Source: Salipiger sp. CCB-MM3
GTDB lineage: Bacteria > Pseudomonadota > Alphaproteobacteria > Rhodobacterales > Rhodobacteraceae
NCBI RefSeq assembly: GCF_001687105.1
Contig: NZ_CP014595.1
Span: 2,245,001-2,309,000 of the forward strand
DNA: 64,000 nt
Direction: 5' to 3'
Under the pieces are notes generated by a model. The model saw nothing but the letters and a program-made list of their open reading frames with translations. It made no database searches and was not told the DNA's origin. The position numbers were made by a program, and so were the translations under genes. Shown here one piece after another: positions 51,942 to 60,134 of the stretch (within the stretch, counting starts at the first letter, position 1; the number at the start of each line of letters is the position of its first letter).

Positions 51942-53513
51942 TCACTCGACCGGTGTGATCTCATAGGCGCGGGTTTCCTGATCGACGCGCGGCGCGAAGC
52001 TCAGCGTGTCTTTGTCAGCAGCCCAGACCGTCTGCAGGATCACCGTCGGGATCAGCGCCCGGTCCTCCATCGCGATGTAAGACGCCTGCTCATAGAGCTT
52101 GCGGCGCTCTTCGGGGTCGAGCGTCTGCGCGCCCTCATCGAACACCTTGTCGAACTCGGGGTTGGAATAGCCGGTGCGGTTGAAGTTGCCGAAGCCCTTC
52201 TCTTCGTCCGGGGTGTGGGTCAGCGCGCCATAGGTATAGGCGGCCTCGCCGGTCAGCGTGCCCCATGCGGACATGGCCATCGTGTATTCCTTGCGCGCGG
52301 CGGCGGGGAAGAAGACCGTGCCGTTGAGCGCCTGCGCGTTCACCGTCAGGCCAAGGCGCGACCACATCTGCGCCAGCGCCTCGCAGACCACGGCGTCGCC
52401 GGGCACGCGGTTGTTGGTGCAGGTGAAATCGATTTCGAAGCCTTCGGGATAGCCAGCCTCTTCCAACAGAGCCTTGGCCTGCTCGATGTCATACTCACGC
52501 GCGCCAAGCTCGTCGGTGTAGCCAAAGAACCCTTCGGGCATCAGCTGGTTGGCGGGGGTGCCGAGGCCTTCGAGCACGACGTCGACCAGAACGTCGCGGT
52601 TGATCGCCAGATCGAGCGCCTTGCGCACGCGCACATCCTGCAGCGGGTTGCCGTCGACCGGCTCGCCGTTGATGGTGATCGGCTGCGGCTCTTCGTCGAC
52701 GACCGAGGGTTGCACGTTGAGAATGTAGACCGAGTCGGAAATGAAGGTCTCGAGATCGGAGTCATTCTTCATCGCCAGATAGTCCGACGCGGGCACGTAG
52801 TTGATCAGGTCCACCTCACCCGAGCGCAGCGCCGCGACGCGGGCGGCATCGTCGGGGATCTCTTTGCGGATGACCTTCTCCCAGATCGGGGTTTCCGCCC
52901 AGTAGTCGTCGAATTTCTCGAGCACGAGATCGCCCTTGGGCTGCCACGAGACGAATTTGTAGGGGCCGGTGCCGATCGCCTTGGCGCCCGAGTTGAACTC
53001 TTCGTTGCGCGCTTCCATGCCGGTTTCCGACGGCACGACGAAGAGGCGGGTGAAGTCGTTCGGCAGGGCAGGCGCGATGCCCTTGGTGTGGATGCGCAGC
53101 GTGTAGTCGTCGATGACCTCAACGCTGTCGACGTATTTGGTGTAAAGCGTCATCGACATCGGGCCGGTGACCTCGGGGATGCGCTCGATCGAGAATTTCA
53201 CGTCCTCGGCGGTGAAGTCAGTGCCATCGTGGAATTTCACGCCTTCGCGCAGTTTGAAATCCCAAGTGGTGTCGTCGACCGCTTCCCACGACAGGGCGAG
53301 GCCGGGCTTGAGCTGCAGGTTGTCATCCACGTCGACCAGCGTGTCGTAGATGTGGCGCAGCGCTTCGGCCTGACTGCCAAGCGTCGACCAATGCGGGTCA
53401 ATGGAATCCGGACCGGCGCGCAGGCCGATCACCAGATCTTCGGCCATGGCCATTGGCGCAGCGGCCAGCAGCGCAAGCGCTGCGACGGCGGACTTTAGGG
53501 TCGCTCTCGTCAT
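51942..53513 (-). CDS. ABC transporter substrate-binding protein, SBP family 5 (DppA-like)
   Basis: 523 residues. A Sec signal peptide ends at AMA before EDLVIGL (about residue 24). The mature protein is a family 5 binding protein for peptides, opines or similar compounds, with the usual YDTLVDVDDNLQLKPGLALSWE start. It is the first gene of the importer operon that ends with the M32 carboxypeptidase, so short peptides are the likely ligands. It is divergent from a GntR-type regulator across 154 nt. Confidence 0.92.
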   Translation of the reverse strand: MTRATLKSAVAALALLAAAPMAMAEDLVIGLRAGPDSIDPHWSTLGSQAEALRHIYDTLVDVDDNLQLKPGLALSWEAVDDTTWDFKLREGVKFHDGTDFTAEDVKFSIERIPEVTGPMSMTLYTKYVDSVEVIDDYTLRIHTKGIAPALPNDFTRLFVVPSETGMEARNEEFNSGAKAIGTGPYKFVSWQPKGDLVLEKFDDYWAETPIWEKVIRKEIPDDAARVAALRSGEVDLINYVPASDYLAMKNDSDLETFISDSVYILNVQPSVVDEEPQPITINGEPVDGNPLQDVRVRKALDLAINRDVLVDVVLEGLGTPANQLMPEGFFGYTDELGAREYDIEQAKALLEEAGYPEGFEIDFTCTNNRVPGDAVVCEALAQMWSRLGLTVNAQALNGTVFFPAAARKEYTMAMSAWGTLTGEAAYTYGALTHTPDEEKGFGNFNRTGYSNPEFDKVFDEGAQTLDPEERRKLYEQASYIAMEDRALIPTVILQTVWAADKDTLSFAPRVDQETRAYEITPVE

Positions 53514-53617
53514 AATGTGAATTCCCTGTTGTGTTATCTTATGATGTCACACTGTCGGCGGATTCTGATACGGTCAAGGAAATGTTGTAACGAAATTCTG
53601 CGAGATTTGCGGCGCGC

Positions 53618-53645
53618 TTCAATTTTGGGCGGGCAAACATATAAC
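53618..53645 (+). promoter_or_regulatory. Candidate promoter of the GntR-type regulator operon
   Basis: A -35-like TTCAAT (53618-53623) is 16 nt from a -10-like TATAAC (53640-53645). The -10 overlaps the inverted repeat at 53643-53664, which begins inside it. Confidence 0.4.
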
Positions 53646-53664
53646 ACTTGGCAGGTTAAGTGTT
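53643..53664. promoter_or_regulatory. Operator-like inverted repeat AACACTT/AAGTGTT
   Basis: Perfect 7-bp arms, AACACTT at 53643-53649 and AAGTGTT at 53658-53664, with an 8-nt spacer. It overlaps the putative -10 and ends 3 nt before the regulator's ATG, so a bound protein would block transcription and translation start. Autorepression by the GntR-type protein is the simplest reading. Confidence 0.5.
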
Positions 53665-53667
53665 CTA

Positions 53668-54678
53668 ATGCATTGTCACGAAATGAGTGAAAAACAGGCA
53701 CAGCTCGATCGGTCCCTTGAGCGGCTCGCGGAGGCGATCGACCGGGCATCTTCGGTATCAGTCTCCGTCCAGTTGCGCGGCGCGCTGGAGTTTGGAATCG
53801 CCTCGGGCGAGCTGCCCGCCGGGGCGCGATTGCCCTCTGTGCGGGTCATGGCGGCGCGTCTGGGCATATCGCCGGTCACCGTCAGTACTGTCTATGCCGC
53901 GCTGCAGGACGCGGGACATATCGAAGGCAGGGTGGGCTCTGGCACCTTCGTTGCGCCCGGCGCGTCGGTGGGCAATGCCGCGCATCTGCGCAAGCTCGAC
54001 GATCTGATCGGCGAATTGCTCGCGGTGGGGCGGCAGTGCGGTTTCAGCGCCGCCGACATCGCCACGCGGGTCGCCTCGGCGCAAGGCCGGTCCCGCCGCC
54101 CGCTGCGCCTGCTGATGCTTGGCAATTTCCACGATGCGACCGAGGCTTATGCCGCCGCGCTGCGCCCAAAGCTGCGCGACGGTGATGAGATGAGCGTTGC
54201 AGTGCTGTCGGAGGTGCGCGCGGCGCTGCCGCAGGGCATCGACGTGGTGCTTGCACCGCGCACGCTGCTCAGCGCGGCCAGAGACCTGTTTCCGCAGGCC
54301 GAAGTCTGCGGGCTGACGCTGATCCCCGACGAGGCGACGCGGGTCGCGCTGGCCTCGCTGCCCTCTGACGCCCGCGTGGTCGGCTATTCCTATTTCCCCG
54401 AGTTCGTCACCATCATGAAGGCGGGCATCCGGCGCTTTGCGCCGCATGTGGCCGATGTCTCCATGGCGGTGCGCGGCGAGCCCGGAGCCGAGGCGCTGAT
54501 CGCCGCGGCCAGCGTGCTCGTTTTCGCCACCGGGGCGGAATACGTGCAGGCCGATCTGGCGCCGGGCCAGGCCGCATTCGAGTATCGACATACCCCAGAC
54601 AATCAATCCGTGAAGGCCGAGCTCCTCCCAGCTATCGAGGCCGTCCGTCTGCGTCTGGGCACACAGAAGGAAACGTGA
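53668..54678 (+). CDS. GntR-type transcriptional regulator with unassigned effector domain
   Basis: 336 residues. The winged HTH lies at about 35-97 (LPSVRVMAARLGISPVTVSTVYAAL, GRVGSGTFV), closest to the MocR/YtrA-type GntR heads. The C-terminal part (about 105-336) is an alpha/beta domain I cannot assign: it is too short for a MocR aminotransferase domain and shows no PLP lysine motif. ATG 53668 has little Shine-Dalgarno; ATG 53683 (MSEKQ) is an alternative. It is the first gene before a five-gene coupled operon (1 nt to the next start) and divergent from dppA, so it may control both. Confidence 0.8.
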   Translation: MHCHEMSEKQAQLDRSLERLAEAIDRASSVSVSVQLRGALEFGIASGELPAGARLPSVRVMAARLGISPVTVSTVYAALQDAGHIEGRVGSGTFVAPGASVGNAAHLRKLDDLIGELLAVGRQCGFSAADIATRVASAQGRSRRPLRLLMLGNFHDATEAYAAALRPKLRDGDEMSVAVLSEVRAALPQGIDVVLAPRTLLSAARDLFPQAEVCGLTLIPDEATRVALASLPSDARVVGYSYFPEFVTIMKAGIRRFAPHVADVSMAVRGEPGAEALIAAASVLVFATGAEYVQADLAPGQAAFEYRHTPDNQSVKAELLPAIEAVRLRLGTQKET

Positions 54679-54679
54679 T

Positions 54680-55381
54680 GTGAAGATTTCCGAAAGCAAT
54701 TGGTTCGAGGTTGAGAAATACCTCGAGACGGACGACCGCTGCGTGCTGCCGCTGGGCAGCACCGAGCAGCACGCCTATCTGAGCCTGTCGGTCGACTCGA
54801 TCCTCTCCGAAAAGGTGGGGGCCGATGCCGCCGAACCTCTGGGCGTGCCGGTGTTTCCCGCGGTGGCCTATGGGCTGACGCCTTACTTCATGGCGTTTCC
54901 GGGCAGCGTGACGCTGAAGCTGTCGACCTATGCGGCGCTGCTGCGCGATATCCTCGACAGCCTCTACGCCACCGGCTTCCGCCGGATCCTGATCGTCAAC
55001 GGCCATGGCGGCAACAGCCCCGTCCAGCCGGTCACCATGGAGTGGATGGAGGCCAACCCCGGTGCCCGCTGCCGGTTCCACGACTGGTGGCGCGCGCCCA
55101 AGACATGGGCCTGCGTGCAAGAGATCGACCCGGTCGCCAGCCACGCCAGCTGGATGGAGAACTTCCCGTGGACGCGCCTGCCGGGTCGTGACCTGCCCAC
55201 TGAGCAAAAACCCTTCGTGCCCTTCGAGCGCCTGCGTGACCGCAACGCCGCTGGCGTGCGCGAGTTGATCGGCGACGGCAACTATGGCGGCGTCTATCAG
55301 AAACCCGAGGCCGACACGGACCGCCTTTGGGCCACCGCCGTGGCCGAGACCCGCGCGCTGCTCGAAGGGGATTGGGCATGA
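54680..55381 (+). CDS. Creatininase-family amidohydrolase (second)
   Basis: 233 residues, shorter than the first family member at 22774. It keeps the Glu29-x-His31 metal pair (GSTEQH) and Asp39, and the NGHGGN motif with His109, so a metal-dependent hydrolase is likely. The start is GTG 54680, one nucleotide after the regulator stop, with AGAAGGAAA upstream. It overlaps the following gene by 4 nt. The substrate is presumably an amide or cyclic amide processed with the downstream enzymes. Confidence 0.85.
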   Translation: MKISESNWFEVEKYLETDDRCVLPLGSTEQHAYLSLSVDSILSEKVGADAAEPLGVPVFPAVAYGLTPYFMAFPGSVTLKLSTYAALLRDILDSLYATGFRRILIVNGHGGNSPVQPVTMEWMEANPGARCRFHDWWRAPKTWACVQEIDPVASHASWMENFPWTRLPGRDLPTEQKPFVPFERLRDRNAAGVRELIGDGNYGGVYQKPEADTDRLWATAVAETRALLEGDWA

Positions 55382-56397
55382 GCGATGATCCGATCCTGAT
55401 CTGGGGGGCGGGGGCCATCGGCGGCATCATCGGTGCCTATCTCGCCCGCGCGGGACACGCCGTGCATATGGTCGATATCGTGCCCGAACATGTGGAGGCG
55501 ATGCGCACCAGCGGTCTGCACATCGAAGGGCCGGTCGAGACCTTCACGCAGGTTCTGCCCGCCAGCACGCCTCAGGAACTGACCGGGCGCTACAGCCGCA
55601 TCATCCTTGCGGTGAAGGCGCATATCACCGAGGCGGCGCTCGACATGCTGATCCCGCATCTGGCCGAGGGCGGCTATGTGGTCTCGGCGCAGAACGGCCT
55701 CAACGAGCGCACCATCGCGGCGCGCATCGGGGCCGAGAACACCGTGGGCTGCTTCGTCAATTACGGCGCCGACTGGCTAGAGCCAGGGCGCATCCTCTTC
55801 GGCAACCGTGCCGCCGTGGCCGTGGGCGAGCTTGACGGCCAGATCACCGACCGGGCGCGCGAGGTGCACGCGCTGCTCTCGGTTCTGGAACCAGAGGCGG
55901 TGCTCACCGACAACATCTGGGGCTATCTCTGGGGCAAGATGGGCTATGGATCGCTGCTGTTCTGCACGGCGCTGACGCCCGACAGCATGTCCGATGCCAT
56001 GGCCCGTCCCGAGCACCGCGCGGTCTATGCGCGGCTTGGCCATGAGGTGATGACGCTGGCCGCCGCCGAGGGGGTCACGCCGCTTGGCTTCAACGGGTTC
56101 GACCCTGATGCCTTCCGCCGTGCCGGCCGTGCGGCAATCGACGCCTCGATGGACAAGATGGTGGCCCACAACCGCAAGACCGCCAAGACCCACTCGGGCA
56201 TCTGGCGCGATCTGGCGGTGCGCAAGCGCCGCACCGAGGTGGATGCGCAGATCGGCATCATGGTCGAGCTGGGCCGGGCGCATGGCGTCGACGTCTCTGC
56301 CATCGCCCGTATGGTCGAGCTGATCCACGACATCGAAGAAGGGCGCCGTCCACAATCGGCGGAACTGGTCACGGAGATGCTGCCGATATGCACCTGA
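55378..56397 (+). CDS. Ketopantoate-reductase-like (ApbA/PanE family) oxidoreductase
   Basis: 339 residues, longer than PanE (about 300). The N-terminal Rossmann motif GAGAIGGIIG (10-19), QNGLNE (with Asn106) and catalytic Lys187 (WGKMGYG) are present. In true ketopantoate reductases the Lys is followed four residues later by Asn; here that position is Gly191. The substrate is thus probably another 2-oxo or 3-oxo acid rather than ketopantoate. It overlaps its neighbours by 4 and 10 nt. Confidence 0.82.
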   Translation: MSDDPILIWGAGAIGGIIGAYLARAGHAVHMVDIVPEHVEAMRTSGLHIEGPVETFTQVLPASTPQELTGRYSRIILAVKAHITEAALDMLIPHLAEGGYVVSAQNGLNERTIAARIGAENTVGCFVNYGADWLEPGRILFGNRAAVAVGELDGQITDRAREVHALLSVLEPEAVLTDNIWGYLWGKMGYGSLLFCTALTPDSMSDAMARPEHRAVYARLGHEVMTLAAAEGVTPLGFNGFDPDAFRRAGRAAIDASMDKMVAHNRKTAKTHSGIWRDLAVRKRRTEVDAQIGIMVELGRAHGVDVSAIARMVELIHDIEEGRRPQSAELVTEMLPICT

Positions 56398-57140
56398 ATT
56401 TCGAAGGAAAGACCGTCGCCGTCACCGGCGCGGCGCAGGGCATCGGCGCGGCCATCGCCCGACGTTTTGCGGCATCGGGCGCGACCGTGGCGGCGCTCGA
56501 TATCGACATGGAGGGCATGGCGCCGCTCGAGGCCGAGGGGATCAGCCGTCACGCCGCAGATCTCGGCAGCCGGGAGAGTGCCGCCGCCGCCGTCGAGGCG
56601 GTGCTCGCGCAGCATGGAAAGATCGACGTACTGGTCACCTCTGCGGGCGGGGTGCGCGGACAGGTCGGCCGCCCCATCGACGAGATCGGCGAAAAGGATT
56701 GGCACGCGATCTTTGGCGCCAATGTCGACGCGGCCATGTGGTGCGCGCAGGCGGTTGTGCCGGGAATGCGGGCGCGCGGCGGCGGGCGGATCATCACCAT
56801 CTCTTCGGGCGCGGGGCTGCGCCCCAGCCTCACCGGCATTCAGGCCTATGCCTCGGCGAAACACGCGCTGGTCGGGCTGACCCGGCAACTGGCGCTGGAA
56901 CTGGGGCCGCAGGGGATCACCGTCAATTCGGTGGCGCCGGGCTTTGTCCTCTCCAACCCTTCGACCGAGAAACAGTGGGACGCCTTTGGCCAAGAGCGCC
57001 AGAAGACCGTGCTGAACGCAATTCACACCCGGCGCCTAGGGCGCCCGGACGACATCGCCAGCGCGGTGGCCTTTCTGGCCTCGGACGCGGCGGAATGGAT
57101 CAGCGGACAGGTGCTGTCCGTAGACGGAGGTCACGCATGA
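56388..57140 (+). CDS. Short-chain dehydrogenase/reductase
   Basis: 250 residues, classical SDR: cofactor loop TGAAQGIG (about 14-21), LDIDME after beta-2, catalytic Ser in TISSGAG, Tyr-x3-Lys in YASAK, and the VLSVDGGH C-terminus. The Asp at the end of beta-2 suggests NAD(H). It overlaps the previous gene by 10 nt and the next by 4 nt. With the PanE-like enzyme it gives the operon two independent oxidoreductase steps. Confidence 0.88.
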   Translation: MHLNFEGKTVAVTGAAQGIGAAIARRFAASGATVAALDIDMEGMAPLEAEGISRHAADLGSRESAAAAVEAVLAQHGKIDVLVTSAGGVRGQVGRPIDEIGEKDWHAIFGANVDAAMWCAQAVVPGMRARGGGRIITISSGAGLRPSLTGIQAYASAKHALVGLTRQLALELGPQGITVNSVAPGFVLSNPSTEKQWDAFGQERQKTVLNAIHTRRLGRPDDIASAVAFLASDAAEWISGQVLSVDGGHA

Positions 57141-58036
57141 GCGAGCCGTATGAATGGGAAGAAGCGCAGTGGCGCGGCATGGTCGAGCAGGTGCGCGCCG
57201 GGCGCAGCCTGTTGCCGGAGCGCTGGCCGGGCGGCGCGCGCTGCGCTGTGGCACTGAGCTTTGACAGCGACCATGAAACCAATGAGTTGCGCGATGGCGG
57301 CACCTCGATCGCCCGGCTCGGATGGGGCGAATACGGCACCCGTCGCGGCATCCCGCGGATCAAGAAGGTGCTCGACCGCTTCGACGTGAAGGCCAGTTTC
57401 TTCGTGCCCGCGGTGGCGGCGCTGCTGCATCCCGAAGAGCAGCGCATGTTGGCGCAGGAGGGCCATGAGATCGGCCTGCACGGCTGGATCCACGAGCGCA
57501 ACACGCTGGTCCCGCCCGAAGCCGAGCGCGATCTCATGCTGCGCTCTGCCGACACGCTCGAGCAGATCACCGGCACGCGCCCGGTGGGGATGCGCACGCC
57601 TTCTTGGGACTATTCCGCCGTGACGCTGAAGATCGCGCGCGAGATGGGGCTGCTCTATGACAGCTCGCTGTTCAACGATGACGATCCCTTCGAGATCCTC
57701 GACGACGGCGAGCCGACGGGCATTGTGGAGCTGCCAGTGGAATGGATCCGTGATGATGCGGTCTACTTCATGATGAACCGCTTTGGTCCGCACCGGCCCT
57801 ATACGCCGCCGACCGACGTGCTCGACATTTTCCGCCGCGAGTTCGATGGGGCTTATGCCGAGGGTGGGCTGTTCCTGCTGACCATGCATCCGCATGTGAC
57901 CGGCTACCGCTCGCGCATTTTCATTCTCGAGCAATTGCTCGAGCACATCACCGCCAAGGGCGATTGCTGGATCGCCCCGCATGCCGAGATCGCCCGCTAC
58001 TGCGCCGAACAGGCCGGGCTGAAAGGAACGTCATGA
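57137..58036 (+). CDS. NodB/polysaccharide-deacetylase-fold hydrolase (PuuE/PgdA-like, possible cyclic amidase)
   Basis: 299 residues. The NodB metal motif appears as SFDSDHE (Asp43, Asp45) with His115-x3-His119 (HGWIH). The extended form, without signal peptide and with a WGEYGTRRGIPRI segment, resembles PuuE allantoinase and HpPgdA rather than secreted chitin deacetylases. Such proteins hydrolyse amide bonds, including cyclic ureides and imides. The cytoplasmic location and position among amidohydrolase genes favour a small-molecule amide substrate over cell-wall glycan. It overlaps both neighbours by 4 nt. Confidence 0.85.
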   Translation: MSEPYEWEEAQWRGMVEQVRAGRSLLPERWPGGARCAVALSFDSDHETNELRDGGTSIARLGWGEYGTRRGIPRIKKVLDRFDVKASFFVPAVAALLHPEEQRMLAQEGHEIGLHGWIHERNTLVPPEAERDLMLRSADTLEQITGTRPVGMRTPSWDYSAVTLKIAREMGLLYDSSLFNDDDPFEILDDGEPTGIVELPVEWIRDDAVYFMMNRFGPHRPYTPPTDVLDIFRREFDGAYAEGGLFLLTMHPHVTGYRSRIFILEQLLEHITAKGDCWIAPHAEIARYCAEQAGLKGTS

Positions 58037-58965
58037 GCACCTATTCGCTTGCCATCCATGGGGGCGCCGGAACCATCCTGCGCACGCAGATGACACCCGA
58101 GAAGGAAGCGGCCTATAAGGCCGGTCTGGCCCGCGCCGTGGCCGCTGGCGAAGACGTGCTGCGGCAGGACGGCACGGCGATGGACGCGGTGACCGCCGCG
58201 GTCTGCGCGCTGGAGGATGAGCCGCTGTTCAACGCCGGGCGCGGCGCGGTCTTCACCACCGAGGGCGCGCAGGAGATGGACGCTTGCGTCATGGACGGGC
58301 GCGACCGCAGCGCCGGGGCGGTGGCCGGTATCTTCGGCCCGCGCAACCCGGTGCGCGTGGCGCGCGCGGTGATGGAGAGAACCCCGCATGTGCTGTTGAT
58401 CGGCCCTATGGCGCTGCAGATCGCCCGCGATGCCGGGCTGCCCTTTGAAGAGCGCGACTATTTCTTCACGCAGGCGCGCTGGGACGCGCTGCAGGAGACG
58501 ATGGAGATGCGCCGCAAAGGGCAGGAAAGCGACGATCCCGCCCGCCGCCACGGCACCGTCGGCGCTGTCGCGCGGGACCGGGCGGGCAATCTCGCTGCCG
58601 CCACCTCGACCGGCGGCATGACCGCGAAACTGCCGGGGCGGGTGGGGGACACGCCGCTGCCGGGGGCCGGGACCTTCGCCGAGAACGCCACCTGCGCGGT
58701 GTCGGGCACCGGCCATGGCGAGGTCTTCATCCGCTATACCGCTGGCAGCGAGATCGCCGCGCGGATGCGTTTTCTTGGCCAGTCGCTCGACGAGGCAGCG
58801 CAGCATGTGGTGATGAAGGACCTGCATGATCACGACGGTTCTGGCGGGGTGATCGCCATCGCCCATGACGGGTCGATCTCGATGCCTTTCAATTGCGAGG
58901 GCATGTACCGCGGCTCGGTGCGCGAAGGCGAAGCACCGCAGGTCGCGATCTACCGCGACGCCTGA
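58033..58965 (+). CDS. Isoaspartyl peptidase/L-asparaginase (Ntn hydrolase)
   Basis: 310 residues, typical of plant-type asparaginases. N-terminal AIHGGAGTI, the GRGAVFT segment and the autocleavage nucleophile Thr175 in RHGTVGAV are intact, followed by the STGGMTAKLPGRVGD ligand loop. It should self-cleave into alpha and beta chains and hydrolyse beta-aspartyl dipeptides or asparagine-like amides in the cytoplasm. It is the last gene of the coupled operon, and 20 nt separate it from a convergent permease gene. Confidence 0.9.
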   Translation: MSTYSLAIHGGAGTILRTQMTPEKEAAYKAGLARAVAAGEDVLRQDGTAMDAVTAAVCALEDEPLFNAGRGAVFTTEGAQEMDACVMDGRDRSAGAVAGIFGPRNPVRVARAVMERTPHVLLIGPMALQIARDAGLPFEERDYFFTQARWDALQETMEMRRKGQESDDPARRHGTVGAVARDRAGNLAAATSTGGMTAKLPGRVGDTPLPGAGTFAENATCAVSGTGHGEVFIRYTAGSEIAARMRFLGQSLDEAAQHVVMKDLHDHDGSGGVIAIAHDGSISMPFNCEGMYRGSVREGEAPQVAIYRDA

Positions 58966-58985
58966 GCCCCGGACCTGCGGCCCGT

Positions 58986-59894
58986 TCAAACAAAATGGCT
59001 GGCCCGGCGCTGCCGGACCGGCCAGACCTCCAGCACTCCGGCGACCAGCACCAGCCCGCCGCCCAGCAGTTCCAGCGCGGCCAGATGCTCTCCGGCCAGC
59101 GCCGCTGCCGAGACCGCGCCGACGAGCACTTCCGACATCAGCAGAATGCCCACCCGCGCCGGTTCCAGCCGCACCGTGGCCCACATCAGCGCAGCGACCG
59201 ACAGCGCCCACCAGATCGCACCACTCGCGGCGGCCACCCCGAGGAGGGGCGCGAGCGAGAGCCCCTCAGCGGCTGGCAGCGGCTCCAGAACCGGTGCCAG
59301 CACAAAAGCGCAGACCATCGCTCCGGCGGCGAAGACGAAGGCGGACTCTCCCGGTGCCAGATCGGATTTCGAGCGGATGCCGGTGGTTGCGACCGACCAC
59401 AGCAGCCCGGCCAGCAGCGCCATCCATTCGCCGATGCTGCGCGGGATCGGTGCCGATCCGTCGGCGCTGAGCATCACCGTAAGCCCGGCCAGCCCCACGA
59501 GGATCGCAACGATGCGCATGCGCGGGGTGTGCCAGCCCATCACGTAGCGCCCGATCAGCGTGCTCCAGACCGGCGTGAGGAAATAGAGCAGGATGATGAT
59601 TGCCACCCGCCCGTAGACAAAGGCCACCGAATAGAGCGCGAAGGCGGCACCGCCGAGCGCGACCGACGCCAGCGCCACCGGACCCGCACGGCGCAGGGCA
59701 CCGCGTCGCGCGACCGCGAGCGGCAGCAGCACGATCACCGCCGCTACGGTGATCGCTGCGGTCCCCCAAGCGCCGGGCAGTCCCATGTCGCTAAGCGCGC
59801 GGACAGGCAGCCAGTAGAAGCCCCAGAAGGCACCGGTGGCCAGTACGATTGCAGAAGCGAAAAAGGTGATACGCGCGTCGGTCATGGTGGTCAT
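58986..59894 (-). CDS. EamA/DMT-family transporter
   Basis: 302 residues with about ten membrane segments in two repeats, as in EamA-type drug/metabolite exporters. The start is ATG 59894 or ATG 59885 (MTTMTDA). It is convergent with the asparaginase gene; the 20-nt gap contains no terminator. Substrate unknown; export of an amino acid or metabolite produced by the adjacent operon is possible. Confidence 0.87.
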   Translation of the reverse strand: MTTMTDARITFFASAIVLATGAFWGFYWLPVRALSDMGLPGAWGTAAITVAAVIVLLPLAVARRGALRRAGPVALASVALGGAAFALYSVAFVYGRVAIIILLYFLTPVWSTLIGRYVMGWHTPRMRIVAILVGLAGLTVMLSADGSAPIPRSIGEWMALLAGLLWSVATTGIRSKSDLAPGESAFVFAAGAMVCAFVLAPVLEPLPAAEGLSLAPLLGVAAASGAIWWALSVAALMWATVRLEPARVGILLMSEVLVGAVSAAALAGEHLAALELLGGGLVLVAGVLEVWPVRQRRASHFV

Positions 59895-60108
59895 GGGGCA
59901 GCAGTATCTGCGCCCAGACCCGGACGCAACGTCAGCGCAGGCGGCCTCTAATGAAACAATCGAAACACAAGCCGCCGGGTCGCGACACATGCCGGAAACC
60001 TTTGCCCGCAAGGCTGAATATCCGCCCCCGGATGAAATCCTTGCCACAGAGGTGCAAGATCCCGCATGTTTATAGGAGATTTCAAAACAGAGAATTTTCA
60101 CGCCGTGA

Positions 60109-60129
60109 GGGGCTTTGCCCCGGGGGAGG
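60109..60129 (+). promoter_or_regulatory. Hairpin next to a very strong Shine-Dalgarno
   Basis: GGGGC-ttt-GCCCC (60109-60121) lies directly before GGGGGAGG (60122-60129), the ribosome-binding site of the hemoglobin gene. The G-rich site could pair with the CCCC arm in an alternative fold, giving a possible translational switch. This is speculative. Confidence 0.3.
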
Positions 60130-60134
60130 TGGCG

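Noticed and set aside
50876..51964. N-terminal extension of the second dppC frame to 51964
   Set aside because: The extension is out of frame with dppB, which is a clear permease; the DppC protein starts at 50875.
57137..58036. Cell-wall or chitin deacetylase function for the NodB-fold protein
   Set aside because: No signal peptide or membrane anchor, and the neighbours are soluble catabolic enzymes; a small-molecule amidase fits better, though this is not proven.
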